NCBI RefSeq assembly: GCF_016613535.2
Contig: NZ_CP071518.1
Coordinates: forward strand, 992,001 to 1,056,000
Direction of reading: 5' to 3'
DNA: 64,000 nucleotides
DNA from: Lysobacter solisilvae
GTDB taxonomy: Bacteria > Pseudomonadota > Gammaproteobacteria > Xanthomonadales > Xanthomonadaceae
Shown: positions 17,942 to 27,536 of the stretch, piece after piece
Layout: the number at the start of each line of letters is the position of its first letter
Position numbering within the stretch: position 1 is the stretch's first letter
Program-made: the position numbers and the translations under genes
The notes under the pieces: model-generated
What the model saw: only the letters and a program-made list of their open reading frames with translations
What the model was told of the DNA's origin: nothing
The model's database searches: none

Positions 17942-18397
17942 TCAGCCGCCGTATTCGTCCGCCTGCACGCCGGCGAGTGCGCGCGCCAGCGTGTCCGGAT
18001 CGCGGGCGTCGACCGGCGTGGCCGACCAGGTGCCCGGGGCGATCTGCACTTCACGCAGGTAACGCAGGCCGCGCAGTTCCGGGCAAGCCGGCCAGGGCCC
18101 GTCGTAGGCGAGCACTTCCAGGAAGGCGAGCCGGCCGCCGATGACCCACAGCGACGTGGAGGCGCCGTCGTCGACGCCCGCGATGTCGAGGTCGACGTCG
18201 GTGAAGTTCAGCGCCGCCGGCTCCACGGCCGCGACCGTGTCCGGAAGCACGAAGTAGGTACGCAGGCCGTCGCCGGTGTCCTCGCGCCGTTCCACCGCCG
18301 CCTGGTCCGCCTGCGTGCGCAGCGCCGCCAGGACGGGTGCGTCGCCGGCCAGGCAGGCGTCCACGATGCGGCGTTCGAATGGGCTGAGCGCGGTCAT
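17942..18397 (-). CDS. Conserved hypothetical protein
   Basis: A 151-residue soluble, acidic protein with no signal peptide or membrane segment. It starts MTALSPFERRIVDACLAGD, a pattern seen in small uncharacterised immunity-like or SMI-type proteins, and contains VDLDIAGVDDGASTSLWVIGGRLAFLEVLAYDG. I do not recognise the family with confidence. It lies 22 bp downstream of the GFA-type gene on the same strand, so the two are probably cotranscribed, and converges with fdhD with a one-base gap. Confidence 0.7.
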   Translation of the reverse strand: MTALSPFERRIVDACLAGDAPVLAALRTQADQAAVERREDTGDGLRTYFVLPDTVAAVEPAALNFTDVDLDIAGVDDGASTSLWVIGGRLAFLEVLAYDGPWPACPELRGLRYLREVQIAPGTWSATPVDARDPDTLARALAGVQADEYGG

Positions 18398-18419
18398 GCC
18401 GAAAGCCCCGCGGCGCCGG

Positions 18420-18767
18420 TCACAGGCTGCGGCCGTCGTAGTGGTGGATCGGCAGGGTGTCGAGCTCGACGCCTTCCAGGCAGCGCGCGTTGATCGCCGC
18501 CATCGCCGCGCCGTCCGGTCCGGTGCCCTCGCCGAACGGATGGATGCCGCAGGTCGGGCAGAAGTGATGGCGGATGACGTGGCGGTTGAAGGTGTAGGTC
18601 GCCAGTTCGCCCTCGCCACGGATGACCTGCAGGCGCTCGCGCGGGACGAACCACAGCAGGGCGCCCTTGCGCTGGCACATGGAGCAGTTGCACGACAGCA
18701 CGCTGTCGATCTGGCCTTCCACCTCGATGGCGACCTTGCCGCAATGGCAGCTTCCCGAATGCTTCAT
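18420..18767 (-). CDS. GFA family protein (glutathione-dependent formaldehyde-activating fold)
   Basis: A 115-residue zinc protein. The cysteines of the GFA/CENP-V fold are all present: CHCGKV near the N-terminus, CNCSMCQRKG in the centre and FCPTCGIHPF after it. Family members include the enzyme that speeds S-hydroxymethylglutathione formation, but most are uncharacterised. Proximity to the FdhF/FdhD operon is suggestive of C1 metabolism, yet the genes are convergent and not linked in an operon. The ATG at 18767 lies directly before the first conserved strand. Confidence 0.88.
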   Translation of the reverse strand: MKHSGSCHCGKVAIEVEGQIDSVLSCNCSMCQRKGALLWFVPRERLQVIRGEGELATYTFNRHVIRHHFCPTCGIHPFGEGTGPDGAAMAAINARCLEGVELDTLPIHHYDGRSL

Positions 18768-18864
18768 CTCGTTTCCTCCCGCGACCGGGCGGGCGCCGGC
18801 CTGGCGCCCATTCTGAACGCCTCGCGGTCTCATGCAATGCGACGGCCGCCGCTACACTGTGCGC

Positions 18865-20234
18865 ATGATCCAGGCCCCGCTGCTGCTTGTCGTCCTCCTC
18901 GTCGCCGTCGTCGTGGTCATTGCCCTGCTGCTGGTGATGCTGCTGAGGCGGCCGGACGACGCGGTACAGCACGCGTTGCGCGAGGAGCAGCGCGAGGGTC
19001 GCGGCGAGCTGCGGGCGCAGCTGGATGCGTTCTCGGCCCAGCAGGAACTGCGCATCGACGGCTTCGCCGGCCGGCTGAACGAGGCCGCGCTGCGGACCGA
19101 CCAGCGGCTGGAAGACCTGCGTGCAGCGCTCACCGAGGACGCGCGCAAGGCACGCCAGGGAAACGGCGCTGGCCCTGCGCGACTTCGCCTCGGCGCTGGA
19201 TGCCCGCGTGGGCGAGCTGACCCGCAACAACGACACCCGCCTGGGCGAACTGCGCACCACGCTGGAGCAGCGCATGCGCGAGCTGCAGGCCGACAACGCC
19301 AGCAAGCTCGAGCAGATGCGCGCCACCGTCGACGAGAAGCTGCACGCCACGCTGGAAACGCGGCTGACCGAGAGCTTCGGCAATGTCACCTCGATGCTTG
19401 CGCAGGTACACCAGGGCCTGGGCGACATGAACAAGCTGGCCGCCGACGTGGGTGGCCTGCAGCGCGTGCTGGGCAACGTGAAGTCGCGCGGCGTGTTCGG
19501 CGAAGTGCAGCTGGCGGGCCTGCTGGAGCAGGTGTTCGCGCCCGACCAGTATTCGGCCAACGTCGCCACCCTGCCCGGCAGCAGCGAGCGGGTGGAGTTC
19601 GCGGTGCGCTTTCCTGGCTCCACCGGCGATGCGCCGGTCTGGTTGCCGATCGACGCCAAGTTCCCGCGCGAGGACTACGAGCGCCTGCTCGACGCGCAGG
19701 AACACGGGGACGTCGAAGGTGCGCGCAACGCCGGCGATGCGCTGGAGCGGCGCGTGCGCCCTGGAGGCGGCGCGCATTCGCGCCAAATACGTGGGCCCGC
19801 CGCACACGACCGAGTTCGCGATCCTGTTCCTGCCCACCGAGGGCCTGTATGCCGAGACCCTGCGCCGGCCCGGGCTGGTCGATGCCCTGCAGCGCGACCT
19901 GCGCATCGCGGTGGCCGGGCCGACCACGCTGCTCGCGCTGATGACCAGTTTCCAGATGGGCTTCCGCACCCTGGCCATCCAGGAGCGCTCCAGCGAGGTC
20001 TGGCGCACGCTGGGCGCGGTGAAGACCGAGTTCGCCAAGTTCGGCGGCGTCCTGGAAGGGGTCAAGAAGAAGCTCGACGAGGCCAGCAGCAAGATCGACG
20101 AGACCGGCCGCCGCACGCGCGTGCTCACGCGCAAGCTGCGCGAGGTCGAAGCACTGCCGCTGGACGAGAGCCGGCGCCTGCTTGGCGATACCGCCGGCGA
20201 GCTGGAAACGGCCGAGGACGGCCTGGAGACCTGA
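18865..20234 (+). pseudogene. rmuC: DNA recombination protein RmuC, two apparent frameshifts
   Basis: RmuC is a membrane-tethered, nuclease-like protein that limits inversions between short repeats. The N-terminal anchor (residues 1-30, LLLVVLLVAVVVVIALLLVML) starts at ATG 18865. The coiled coil and the RmuC core (GNVKSRGVFGEVQLAGLLEQV, WLPIDAKFPREDYERLL) continue one frame over after the GGG at 19158-19160. The rest (IRAKYVGPPHTTEFAILFLPTEGLYAE and the C-terminal helix bundle) is one more frame over after the CCC at 19759-19761. Removing one base at each site gives one 456-residue protein of normal composition. Both sites are short homopolymers, so sequencing error is more likely than decay. 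Confidence 0.85.
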
Positions 20235-20381
20235 GGTCGAGAACCTGCGCCTGGGGCGTGGATCACTGCTGGCGGTCGGCGTCGGCGGGGCACGGGATCA
20301 CCGGCGGATGGTTGCGTCGGCACGCGGTTCACGCGCGCGACAACGATGCAAAAGCGCACGCAACCCGGTGGCGCGCTCAGC

Positions 20382-20810
20382 TCACGCGCGCTCCTTGAGC
20401 ACGAGCCAGTACAGCCCGACCTGGCGCACGGCCCAGACGAACTGCTCGAAGTCCACCGGCTTGCGGATGTAGCTGTTTGCGCCCAGCGCGTACGTGGACT
20501 CGACATCGGGCGGCTCGACGCTGGTGGTGAGCACGATCACCGGCAGCGTGCGGGTGGCGGCCTCGGCGCGGATGGCCTGCAGCACTTCGTGACCGTCGAG
20601 CTTGGGCAGGTTGAGATCGAGCAGGACGATGCCGGGCAGGTCCTGCGGGTCGCGGTCGGCGTAGGGTCCGCGCGCGAACAGGTAGTCCAGCGCCTGGGCG
20701 CCGTCGTTGACCACGACCAGGCGGTTGGTGACGCCGGCCTCCTCGAAGGCAAGCCGGGTCAGCTCGACGTCGTCGGGGTTGTCTTCGACCAGCAGGATGT
20801 CCTTATGCAT
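20382..20810 (-). CDS. Single-domain response regulator (Rcp1 type)
   Basis: A 142-residue stand-alone receiver domain. Acidic pair in LLVEDNPDD, phospho-acceptor Asp in IVLLDLNLPKLDGHEVL, conserved Thr in VIVLTTS and Lys in SYIRKPVDFEQF. The NPDD motif and the extended loop before the phospho-acceptor (DYLFARGPYADRDPQDLPG) are typical of receivers partnered with phytochrome-like kinases. There is no output domain, so it acts by phosphotransfer or protein contact. It overlaps the upstream kinase gene by eight bases, which suggests coupling. Confidence 0.92.
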   Translation of the reverse strand: MHKDILLVEDNPDDVELTRLAFEEAGVTNRLVVVNDGAQALDYLFARGPYADRDPQDLPGIVLLDLNLPKLDGHEVLQAIRAEAATRTLPVIVLTTSVEPPDVESTYALGANSYIRKPVDFEQFVWAVRQVGLYWLVLKERA

Positions 20811-21549
20811 CGGAGGCTCCCGGGCTGTCTGCCTGCGGCAGGTCGACGGTAAATTCCGCGCCGTCGCCGGGTCGTGAAACGGCGGTGATGCCGCCGCCGT
20901 GCCGCTGCGCGATGGTCAGCGCCGTGGCCAGGCCCAGACCGTGGCGAGCGCCGTCCTGGGGCCCATGCAGGCGCTGCAGCGGCTCGAACAGTTTGTGCGC
21001 GTACCGCGGGTCGAAACCCATGCCGTGGTCGCGCACGCGCAGGTGCAGGTGGCCCGGCGTGTACTGGCCCGCCACTTCCACCCGCACCGGCGCGTCGGGC
21101 TGGGCGAACTGCCAGGCATTGGACAACAGGTGGTCGAGCAGGCGGCGCAGCAGGCGCTCGTCGCCGAGCACCGTCATGCCGGGCTGCACGGTGGACTCCA
21201 CCGCGCGCCCGGGGTGGGCCTCGCGCAGGTCGGCGATCGCCCACTCCGCCAGCAGGCTCAGGTCCACCGGCCCGGCCTTCAGCGGCGCCCGGCCGGCGTG
21301 CGACCAGTCGCTCAGCGCCGCCAGCAGGTCGGTCATGCGGCTGGCGGCTTCGCGCACGCGCTGCAGCTGCGCGCATTCGTCCGGTTCCAGCCGCGCCTGG
21401 GCGCTGGTGGCCACGCGTGCGACGAAGGCGTCGATCGAGCGCAGCGGTGCGCGCAGGTCATGCACGACGGCGTCGGTGAGCAGCTGCAGCTGCCGCTCCA
21501 TCGCGGCCAGTTGCTGCCGCGACGGAGGCGGCGAATCGGTTTCGGTCAT
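20803..21549 (-). CDS. Soluble sensor histidine kinase
   Basis: A 248-residue kinase with no membrane segment and almost no sensor region. HisKA box: TDAVVHDLRAPLRSIDAFV with the phospho-acceptor His near residue 29. HATPase: LLDHLLSNAWQFAQ (N-box), VRDHGMGFDPRYAHKLFEPLQRLH (G1/F-box) and HGLGLATALTIAQRHGG (G2). The architecture is that of the kinase core of phytochrome-like proteins without photosensor; an unlinked input protein may supply the signal. It pairs with the overlapping single-domain receiver. Confidence 0.92.
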   Translation of the reverse strand: MTETDSPPPSRQQLAAMERQLQLLTDAVVHDLRAPLRSIDAFVARVATSAQARLEPDECAQLQRVREAASRMTDLLAALSDWSHAGRAPLKAGPVDLSLLAEWAIADLREAHPGRAVESTVQPGMTVLGDERLLRRLLDHLLSNAWQFAQPDAPVRVEVAGQYTPGHLHLRVRDHGMGFDPRYAHKLFEPLQRLHGPQDGARHGLGLATALTIAQRHGGGITAVSRPGDGAEFTVDLPQADSPGASDA

Positions 21550-21639
21550 GGTCGCGGCATCGGGGGACGGTGCGCGGCGGGGCGCCGGTCTTCGATTATC
21601 GGGGCACGCGGCCGGCGTAATGCAAGTCGGAGGTCACGG

Positions 21640-22734
21640 CTAGAACAATTGGCCCTGCGGCGATGGCTTGCGCGGCGGCGTGAACCGGCTGGTATCCAGC
21701 GGCGGATGGCCGGGGAATCCCAGGCGCTCGCGCGCCTTGGCGAAGCGCTGCGCGATCAGCTGCGCGAACGGCCCCTGGCCGCGCATGCGCGAGCCGAAGG
21801 TGCTGTCGTAGTCTTTGCCGCCGCGCATCTGCTGGATCAGGCTCATCACGTGCGCGGCGCGCTCGGGATAGTGCAGTTCGAGCCACTCGCGCCAGATGTC
21901 CTTGAGTTCGTGCGGCAGCCGCAGCAGCGTGTACGCGGCCGAACGCGCGCCGTGCGCGTGCGCCGCTTTCAGGATGTGTTCGATCTCGCGGTCGGTGATC
22001 ATCGGCACCACCGGCGCGACCATCACGCCCACCGGCACGCCGGCCTGCGCCAGGGCCTGCATTGCACGGAGCTTGGCGTGCGGGGCGCTGGCCCGCGGCT
22101 CCATCCTGGCGGCCAGCCGGTTGTCCAGCGTGGTGATGGAGAAGTGCACGCTGACCAGGTTGTCGCGCGCCATCGGGGCGAGCAGGTCCAGGTCGCGTTC
22201 GATCAGCGCGCTTTTCGTGACGAAGCTCACCGGATGCCGGGTCTCGGCCAGGATTTCCAGGCACTGGCGCGTGATGCGATAACGCCGCTCGATGGGCTGG
22301 TAGCCATCGGTGTTGATGCCCAGCGCCAGGGGCGTGCAGCGGTAGGACGGCCTCGCCAGCTCTTCGCGCAGGCGTTCTGGGGCGTTGGTCTTGGCGAACA
22401 GCTTGGTCTCGAAATCCAGGCCCGGTGACAGGTCGAGGTAGGCGTGCGAGGGGCGCGCGAAGCAATAGACGCAGCCGTGCTCGCAGCCGCGATAGGGATT
22501 GACCGAGGCGTCGAATCCGACGTCGGGCGAATCATTGCGGGTGACGATGCTGCGGGCGCGCTCCTCGGTGACGGTGGTCAGCGGTCGCGGCGCGTCGGCC
22601 AGGTCTTCGTAGACCGAGCCCCAGCCATCGTCCTCGCCGTGGGTGGTGGTGACCTCGTAGCGGCCAGCCACCCGCGACGCCGCGCCGCGGCCTTTGATGG
22701 GCGCCTGGGGTTTGCGGGCATCGTCCATGGGCAT
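21640..22734 (-). CDS. PA0069 family radical SAM protein
   Basis: A 364-residue radical SAM protein. The 4Fe-4S motif CEHGCVYCFARPSH (CxxxCxxC) is at about residue 86, and the TIM-barrel continues with GINTDGYQPIE, HFSITTLDNRLAARMEPRASAP and VPVGVMVAPVVPMITD. The PA0069/SplB-like family is often annotated as a putative DNA-repair photolyase-like enzyme, but the true substrate is unknown. The C-terminal tail is basic and Pro-rich (DTSRFTPPRKPSPQGQLF). It is divergent from cls, 61 bp away; the ATG at 22728 two codons in is an alternative start. Confidence 0.88.
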   Translation of the reverse strand: MPMDDARKPQAPIKGRGAASRVAGRYEVTTTHGEDDGWGSVYEDLADAPRPLTTVTEERARSIVTRNDSPDVGFDASVNPYRGCEHGCVYCFARPSHAYLDLSPGLDFETKLFAKTNAPERLREELARPSYRCTPLALGINTDGYQPIERRYRITRQCLEILAETRHPVSFVTKSALIERDLDLLAPMARDNLVSVHFSITTLDNRLAARMEPRASAPHAKLRAMQALAQAGVPVGVMVAPVVPMITDREIEHILKAAHAHGARSAAYTLLRLPHELKDIWREWLELHYPERAAHVMSLIQQMRGGKDYDSTFGSRMRGQGPFAQLIAQRFAKARERLGFPGHPPLDTSRFTPPRKPSPQGQLF

Positions 22735-22795
22735 ACGGTACCCTCGCCGCGTCGCAGCATCCGCGACAGCCTCTTAACGGTTCACGGCGCTGCGA

Positions 22796-24236
22796 ATGCT
22801 CGCGACCTTCCAACACGCCTGGCAGGCCCTGCTCGAGCTGCCCGACCTGAAGCTCTACCTCAGCCTGGGCTGGCTGGTGTACCTGCTGTGGCTGGGCGGC
22901 TGGATCGTGCTGCAGAAACGCGAACCCGCCGCCACGCTCAGCTGGCTGATCAGCTGGCGGCGCTGCCCTACCTGGGCTTCGTCATCTACTACCTGTTCGG
23001 TCCGCAGCGCATCCACCGCCAGCGCCTGCGGCGCATCCGCGCGCGCGCCCGGTTGCCGGCGCTGCCGCCGGGCCTGATGCCACGGCAGGAAGTGATCGAA
23101 CTGGCGCGCGTGGCCCAGTCGACCACCGGGCTGCCCCCCACCAGTGCGACCGCCGTGCGCTGGCTGGTCGACGGTGGGGCCAAGTACGCCGCCCTGCTGG
23201 CCGACATCGCGCGGGCGCGCGAACACGTGCACCTGTGGAGTACTACATCTTTGAGGCCGACACGACCGGGACCCTGCTGCGCGACGCGCTGGTCGAGCGC
23301 GCGCGGGCCGGCGTCGACGTGCGCCTGCTGCTCGACGCGGTGGGCTCGGGCAAGACGCGGCAGCGGTTCTTCCGTCCGCTCGTCGAGGCGGGTGGGCAGG
23401 TGGCGTGGTTCCACCCGATGCGCTTCTTCTCGCGCCTGCTGCAACGCCCGTGGCTCAACCTGCGCAGCCATCGCAAGCTGGTGGTCATCGACGGCGCCGT
23501 GGCGTACGCCGGCGGCATCAACGTGACCGACGAGGAAGACGAGCGCCTGCGCCCCGACGCCTATCGGGACCTGCATGTGCGGCTGGAGGGGCCGGTGGTC
23601 GCATCGCTGCAGCTGGTTTTCGTCGAGGACTGGGCGTATGCCACCGGGGCGGCCCCGGTCGCCCTGCCCCCGCCGCCGGCGGAACACGGGCCGATCCCGG
23701 TGCAGGTCCTCGTGTCGGGGCCGGACTCGTCGTGGGAGGCCATCCATCGGCTGCACGTCGGCGCCATCCACGCCGCGATGAAACGGGTCTGGCTGGTGAC
23801 GCCCTACTTCGTGCCCGGCGAGGCCGCACGCATGGCGCTCACCTCCGCCGCGCTGGGGGGACTGGACGTGCGCCTGCTGGTGCCGCTGCGCAGCGACAGC
23901 CGGCTGGTGACACTGGCGGCGCGGTCCTATTTCGACGAGCTGCTGTCGGCGGGCGTGAAGGTCTACGAGTACGGGCCGCGGATGCTGCATACCAAGGCAC
24001 TGCTGTGCGACGACGAGCTCGCGATCGTGGGCAGCGCGAACTTCGACCACCGCAGTTTCCGGCTCAACTTCGAACTGTCCCTGCTGCTGCACGACCGGGC
24101 GCTGTGCGACGAGCTGGCGACGCTGATCGCGGCGGAGTTCGTGCAGGCGCGCGAGGTGACGGCGCAACGCGGGCGCGGCCTGTGGCGGTCGCGGCTTCCC
24201 GAGGCGCTGGCCAGGCTGGTGTCGCCCCTGCTGTGA
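22796..24236 (+). pseudogene. cls: Cardiolipin synthase, two apparent frameshifts
   Basis: Cardiolipin synthase of the phospholipase-D superfamily, condensing two phosphatidylglycerols in the inner membrane. ATG 22796 opens the N-terminal membrane domain (LSLGWLVYLLWLGGWIVLQ); the next helix (AALPYLGFVIYYLFGPQR) lies in another frame, joined if one base is added near 22954. The catalytic part is in a third frame after a break near 23234-23240 (HVHL then EYYIFEADTTG). Both HKD motifs are intact: HRKLVVIDGAVAYAGG and HTKALLCDDELAIVGSANFDHRSF. The regions all encode conserved protein without internal stops in the right frames, so indel errors in the sequence are more likely than a dead gene. It is divergent from the radical SAM gene. 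Confidence 0.87.
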
Positions 24237-24353
24237 GGTGCGGCCGACGCGGGCGGCGCAGCCGACCGGCGGCCACGACTGCGGATCTGGCGCACGAAAC
24301 GGCCCGCGCAGTGGCGCTAAACTCCGCAGGGAGAAGTCATCCGGAGTGTTCCA

Positions 24354-24611
24354 ATGCATTGGCTGTACCTGCTGCTGTCCATCGCCGCCCTGGCCGCTGC
24401 GTTCAATACGTCCGGCGGGCTGATGGCGATCTGCCTGCTCGCCGGCCTGGCATTCCTGCTGGCCTTCGTCCTGAAGCTCGCCGCCGAGCGCGTGGGCAGC
24501 CGCTCCCGCGACGAGCACATGATCCTGGACCCGGAAGAACTGCGCCGTTTCCGCGAGCAGGCCGAGGCCCGCAAGCTGGCGGCCGCGCAGCAGTCCGACC
24601 CCCCGCGCTGA
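24354..24611 (+). CDS. Small membrane protein
   Basis: An 85-residue protein with two closely spaced membrane segments (about 3-17 and 23-41, MAICLLAGLAFLLAFVLKL) and a charged cytosolic tail (DPEELRRFREQAEARKL). An ATG with a plausible ribosome site (GGAGTG, about 8 bases upstream) starts it. It sits alone between cls and pdxJ. Family not recognised. Confidence 0.7.
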   Translation: MHWLYLLLSIAALAAAFNTSGGLMAICLLAGLAFLLAFVLKLAAERVGSRSRDEHMILDPEELRRFREQAEARKLAAAQQSDPPR

Positions 24612-24697
24612 GCATGCCGGCGGGGCGCCCGCGTGCGGCCACCGGCACGCAGCGGCACGCTCTGCCGCCGGGCCGCGCCAGCCGCTAAGCTGCCCGG

Positions 24698-25459
24698 ATG
24701 ACCGTCCTCAGCGTCAACGTCAACAAGATCGCGGTCCTGCGCAATTCGCGCGGGGGCGCCGAGCCCGATGTGGTGCAGGCCGCCCGGGTGTGCCTGGATG
24801 CCGGAGCGCACGGCATCACCGTGCATCCGCGGCCCGATGGGCGCCATATCCGCACCGACGATGTCCTCGCCCTGGCTGAGCTCACCCGCCAGTACGGCGT
24901 CGAGTTCAACCTGGAAGGCAATCCATTCGCGCCTCCCCGCGACGCCTACCCGGGCTTCCTCGCCCTCTGCGAGGCGACCCGTCCGGCCCAGGCCACCCTG
25001 GTGCCCGACGGCGACGGCCAGCTCACCTCCGACCATGGCTTCGACTTCCACCGTGACGGCCAGGCGCTGGTGCCGCTGGTATCCGGACTCAAGGCGCTGG
25101 GCTGCCGGGTCAGCCTGTTCGCCGATGCGCATGGCCCGCTGCGGGCCGACGACATGGAGCGCGCGGCGGCCACGGGCGCCAGCCGGGTGGAGTTCTATAC
25201 CGGGCCCTACGCCGAAGCATTCGCCGACGGCGATCCCGCCGACATGCTGGGGCGTTTTGCCGCCGCCGCCGCCCGGGCCCAGGCGGCCGGGCTGGGCGTC
25301 AACGCGGGGCATGACCTCAGCCAGGCCAATCTGGGCGCCTTCCTGAGCGCGGTACCGGACGTGCTGGAAGTGTCGATCGGCCACGCGCTCATCGGCGAGG
25401 CCCTGTACGCCGGACTGGATACGACCGTCCGGCGGTATCTCGCGATCCTGCGAGGCTAG
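24698..25459 (+). CDS. pdxJ: Pyridoxine 5'-phosphate synthase
   Basis: A 253-residue TIM-barrel enzyme that condenses 1-deoxy-D-xylulose 5-phosphate with 3-amino-2-oxopropyl phosphate to form pyridoxine 5'-phosphate, the last ring-forming step of the DXP-dependent vitamin B6 pathway. Family motifs: [17 protein letters not shown] at the N-terminus, [18 protein letters not shown] with the catalytic His, EFNLEGNPF, and [12 protein letters not shown] near the C-terminus. Length is normal. It stands alone; pdxJ is next to the tonB/exbD genes here but on the other strand. Confidence 0.96.
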   Translation: MTVLSVNVNKIAVLRNSRGGAEPDVVQAARVCLDAGAHGITVHPRPDGRHIRTDDVLALAELTRQYGVEFNLEGNPFAPPRDAYPGFLALCEATRPAQATLVPDGDGQLTSDHGFDFHRDGQALVPLVSGLKALGCRVSLFADAHGPLRADDMERAAATGASRVEFYTGPYAEAFADGDPADMLGRFAAAAARAQAAGLGVNAGHDLSQANLGAFLSAVPDVLEVSIGHALIGEALYAGLDTTVRRYLAILRG

Positions 25460-25800
25460 GGTTTCGGCTGGCGGGCGCTTCCCTCCTCGACATTCGAGCG
25501 CGGTCGGGCACGCAGGCTTTGCTTTTTTAGCCGCACTTTTGGCGACGTTGAGCGGCGTTGGTTCTTGATCGAGTCCGTCGGCGGCCGGTGCCGGCGCCAC
25601 GCGAGTCGGCTTGGCTATGCAGAGACCCCGTCGCGAAGGTTGCCGTCCCGGGGGGAGCGACCGGCCGGGCCATCAGCCCGCCGATACCGCGGCAATGTAC
25701 GGATGCGAACCCGGGCGTGACCGCGCCGGAACTGGCCCGGCGCGTGGCGCCAGGCCCGCATGATTTCCCGTGGAACGCTGCCGGGGTCGACAGCCGTCCG
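25460..25800. other. Gap between convergent pdxJ and exbD
   Basis: A 341-bp gap between two convergent genes. It has a TTTTTTAG stretch near 25520-25530 downstream of pdxJ that may help termination, but no stable stem precedes it. Nothing else recognisable is seen. Confidence 0.35.
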
Positions 25801-26205
25801 TCAGTTCTCCAGCGCGATGTTGGTGATTCCGCTGCGCCGGGCCGCCGACAGGGCGTCGGTGAAGGACTGGTACTCGGCCTCCTGGCTGGCCTTCACGGCC
25901 ACGATGGTGGTCGGGGCGCCGCGGGCGATGTCGCCCAGCGCCTCGGCCAGCGCCGCCTTGCCCATCATCTGGCCGTCCAGCAGGAACATGCCGTCGGCCT
26001 GCACCTGCACCGTCACCCGCGGCGGCGGGATCGTCGCCCGCTCCGGGCCGGTCTGCGGCAGGCGCATGTCGAGGGTCCCGGTCAGTACCGGCGCGGAGAT
26101 CATGAAGATGACCAGCAGGACGAGCATGACGTCGACGAGCGGCGTGATGTTCATCTGCGACATGGCCTCGGAGCGCTGACCGGTTGCGAAAACGGAAGTC
26201 GCCAT
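25801..26205 (-). CDS. ExbD/TolR family protein, third copy
   Basis: A 134-residue ExbD/TolR protein: short cytosolic N-terminus, one membrane helix with the essential Asp ([24 protein letters not shown], Asp near residue 25) and a periplasmic domain. It should join an ExbB-type proton channel that powers TonB or TolA-type work across the envelope. It is separated from exbD2 by 425 bp and a strong terminator, so it is probably a separate transcription unit. It differs from the other two ExbD in its loop (MRLPQTGPERATIPPPRVTVQV). The ATG at 26205 is the first near the conserved helix. Confidence 0.9.
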   Translation of the reverse strand: MATSVFATGQRSEAMSQMNITPLVDVMLVLLVIFMISAPVLTGTLDMRLPQTGPERATIPPPRVTVQVQADGMFLLDGQMMGKAALAEALGDIARGAPTTIVAVKASQEAEYQSFTDALSAARRSGITNIALEN

Positions 26206-26630
26206 TGTGTCCCCCTGATGACGGGCCAGATGCCCTGACTCGACGCTACGCCCGCCGGGTTGCGGGCCACAAGCCGCGGATCGGGCGGCACGGCGCGGGC
26301 GTTCAGCGCGCAGCGGGGTTTTGGATGCGGTCTTTCCCATCCCGGCGCACGGACCTGGCGTCTGATCGCGCCAAGGGGCAGGCCGTCGGGCCGTTCTAGG
26401 TTGGCTTGGGAACGCGGGACGGCAGCAGGGTTGCCGCTGGAGCCGCGCGGGCAGTCCGCGGACATTAGAAACGGGCCGTGTCCTGCGTCGCCGTCCCGTG
26501 TCGGCGGGCCGGACGCCAGCCCAACCGGCGGACTGATCGACGGCAATCAGGAGGCAAAAAAAACGCCGCCCGAGGGCGGCGTTCTCACGACTGTTGCGGT
26601 AAGCGGTAAAACTTTTCGCGCCAGGTCCGG
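26206..26630. other. Gap between exbD copies
   Basis: A 425-bp gap containing the terminator of the tonB-exb cluster at 26562-26583. The rest must carry the promoter of the third exbD, but I could not pick a convincing one. Open frames across it look like chance products of high GC. Confidence 0.4.
26562..26583 (-). terminator. Intrinsic terminator after exbD2
   Basis: AACGCCGCC and GGCGGCGTT form a 9-bp stem with a CGAG loop. On the minus strand it is followed by eight T residues, the classic intrinsic terminator form. It lies 48 bp past the exbD2 stop. Confidence 0.9.
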
Positions 26631-27044
26631 TTACTGCTGGAGGAAGCCGATCTTCTTCATGTCGGCATTTTTCGCCCGGGCCAGGACCTTGGCGAGGATG
26701 CCGTAATCGGCATCCGGGTTGACATCGAGTTCGAGCAGCGGCTGGTTCGACGGGTCCTTGGCGACCTCGGCGTTCATCTGCTGCTGGAGGGCCGCCAGCG
26801 GAACCGGCGAGTCGTTCCAGAAGATCGTGCCGGCCGCGTCGATACGCAGCTTGATCGGCGGCGGCGGCGTCTGGGTCTGCGGCGGCGGGTTGATCACGCG
26901 CTGCGGCAGGTTGACCTCGATCGGATAGGACAGGATCGGCGCGGTCACCATGAAGATGATCAGCAACACCAGCATCACGTCGACGAGCGGCGTGACGTTG
27001 ATGTCGGCCATCGGGCCGCTACCGGATCCACTTGCAAATGCCAT
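26631..27044 (-). CDS. exbD2: Biopolymer transport protein ExbD2
   Basis: A 137-residue ExbD with the membrane helix [25 protein letters not shown] (essential Asp near residue 23) and a periplasmic domain with a Pro-rich stretch ([15 protein letters not shown]). Part of the TonB energy complex. Copies named exbD1 and exbD2 follow tonB and exbB in Xanthomonas campestris, and the order here is the same. In X. campestris exbD2 is not needed for iron uptake but affects plant interaction; whether that holds here is unknown. It starts 21 bp after exbD1 ends. Confidence 0.94.
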   Translation of the reverse strand: MAFASGSGSGPMADINVTPLVDVMLVLLIIFMVTAPILSYPIEVNLPQRVINPPPQTQTPPPPIKLRIDAAGTIFWNDSPVPLAALQQQMNAEVAKDPSNQPLLELDVNPDADYGILAKVLARAKNADMKKIGFLQQ

Positions 27045-27065
27045 GACTTTTTCTCCGGTATCGCG

Positions 27066-27497
27066 TTACGGCTGACCCGAACGGTCCTTGATGGCCACGA
27101 AGCCGACCTTGCGCATGCCCTGCTGCTGGGCGGTCTGCACGACCTCCTGCACCAGGCGGTACTTGGCGGTCTTGTCGCCACGCACGTTGACCTGCGGCTG
27201 CGGCAGCTTCTGGGCCTCGGTGGAGAAACGGCTCTCCATCAGGCCCTTGCTGATCGGCTCGTCGTTCCAGTACAGCGAGCCGTTCTCGGCCACAGCGATC
27301 GTGATCGGCGTGACTTCCTTGGCCACCTCGTCGCGCTTGTTGAGATTCGCTTCGGGAAGTTCGACCTTCACCTTATGCGACATCAGCGGCGCGGTGATCA
27401 TGAAGATGATGAGCAATACCAGCATCACGTCGACGAGCGGCGTGACGTTGATTTCGGCCATCGGGCCGCCGCTGTCATTGCCTGCACTGAAGGCCAT
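27066..27497 (-). CDS. exbD1: Biopolymer transport protein ExbD1
   Basis: A 143-residue ExbD: helix [26 protein letters not shown] with the proton-relay Asp near residue 25, and a periplasmic domain (KVKVELPEANLNKRDE, YRLVQEVVQTAQQQGMRKVGFV). It partners ExbB and TonB in the inner membrane and converts proton motive force into TonB motion. It lies 39 bp downstream of exbB and 21 bp upstream of exbD2, consistent with one operon. Confidence 0.95.
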   Translation of the reverse strand: MAFSAGNDSGGPMAEINVTPLVDVMLVLLIIFMITAPLMSHKVKVELPEANLNKRDEVAKEVTPITIAVAENGSLYWNDEPISKGLMESRFSTEAQKLPQPQVNVRGDKTAKYRLVQEVVQTAQQQGMRKVGFVAIKDRSGQP

Positions 27498-27536
27498 GTT
27501 CGAACTCCGGAACGACTACTGGACAGGGGCCGTGGA

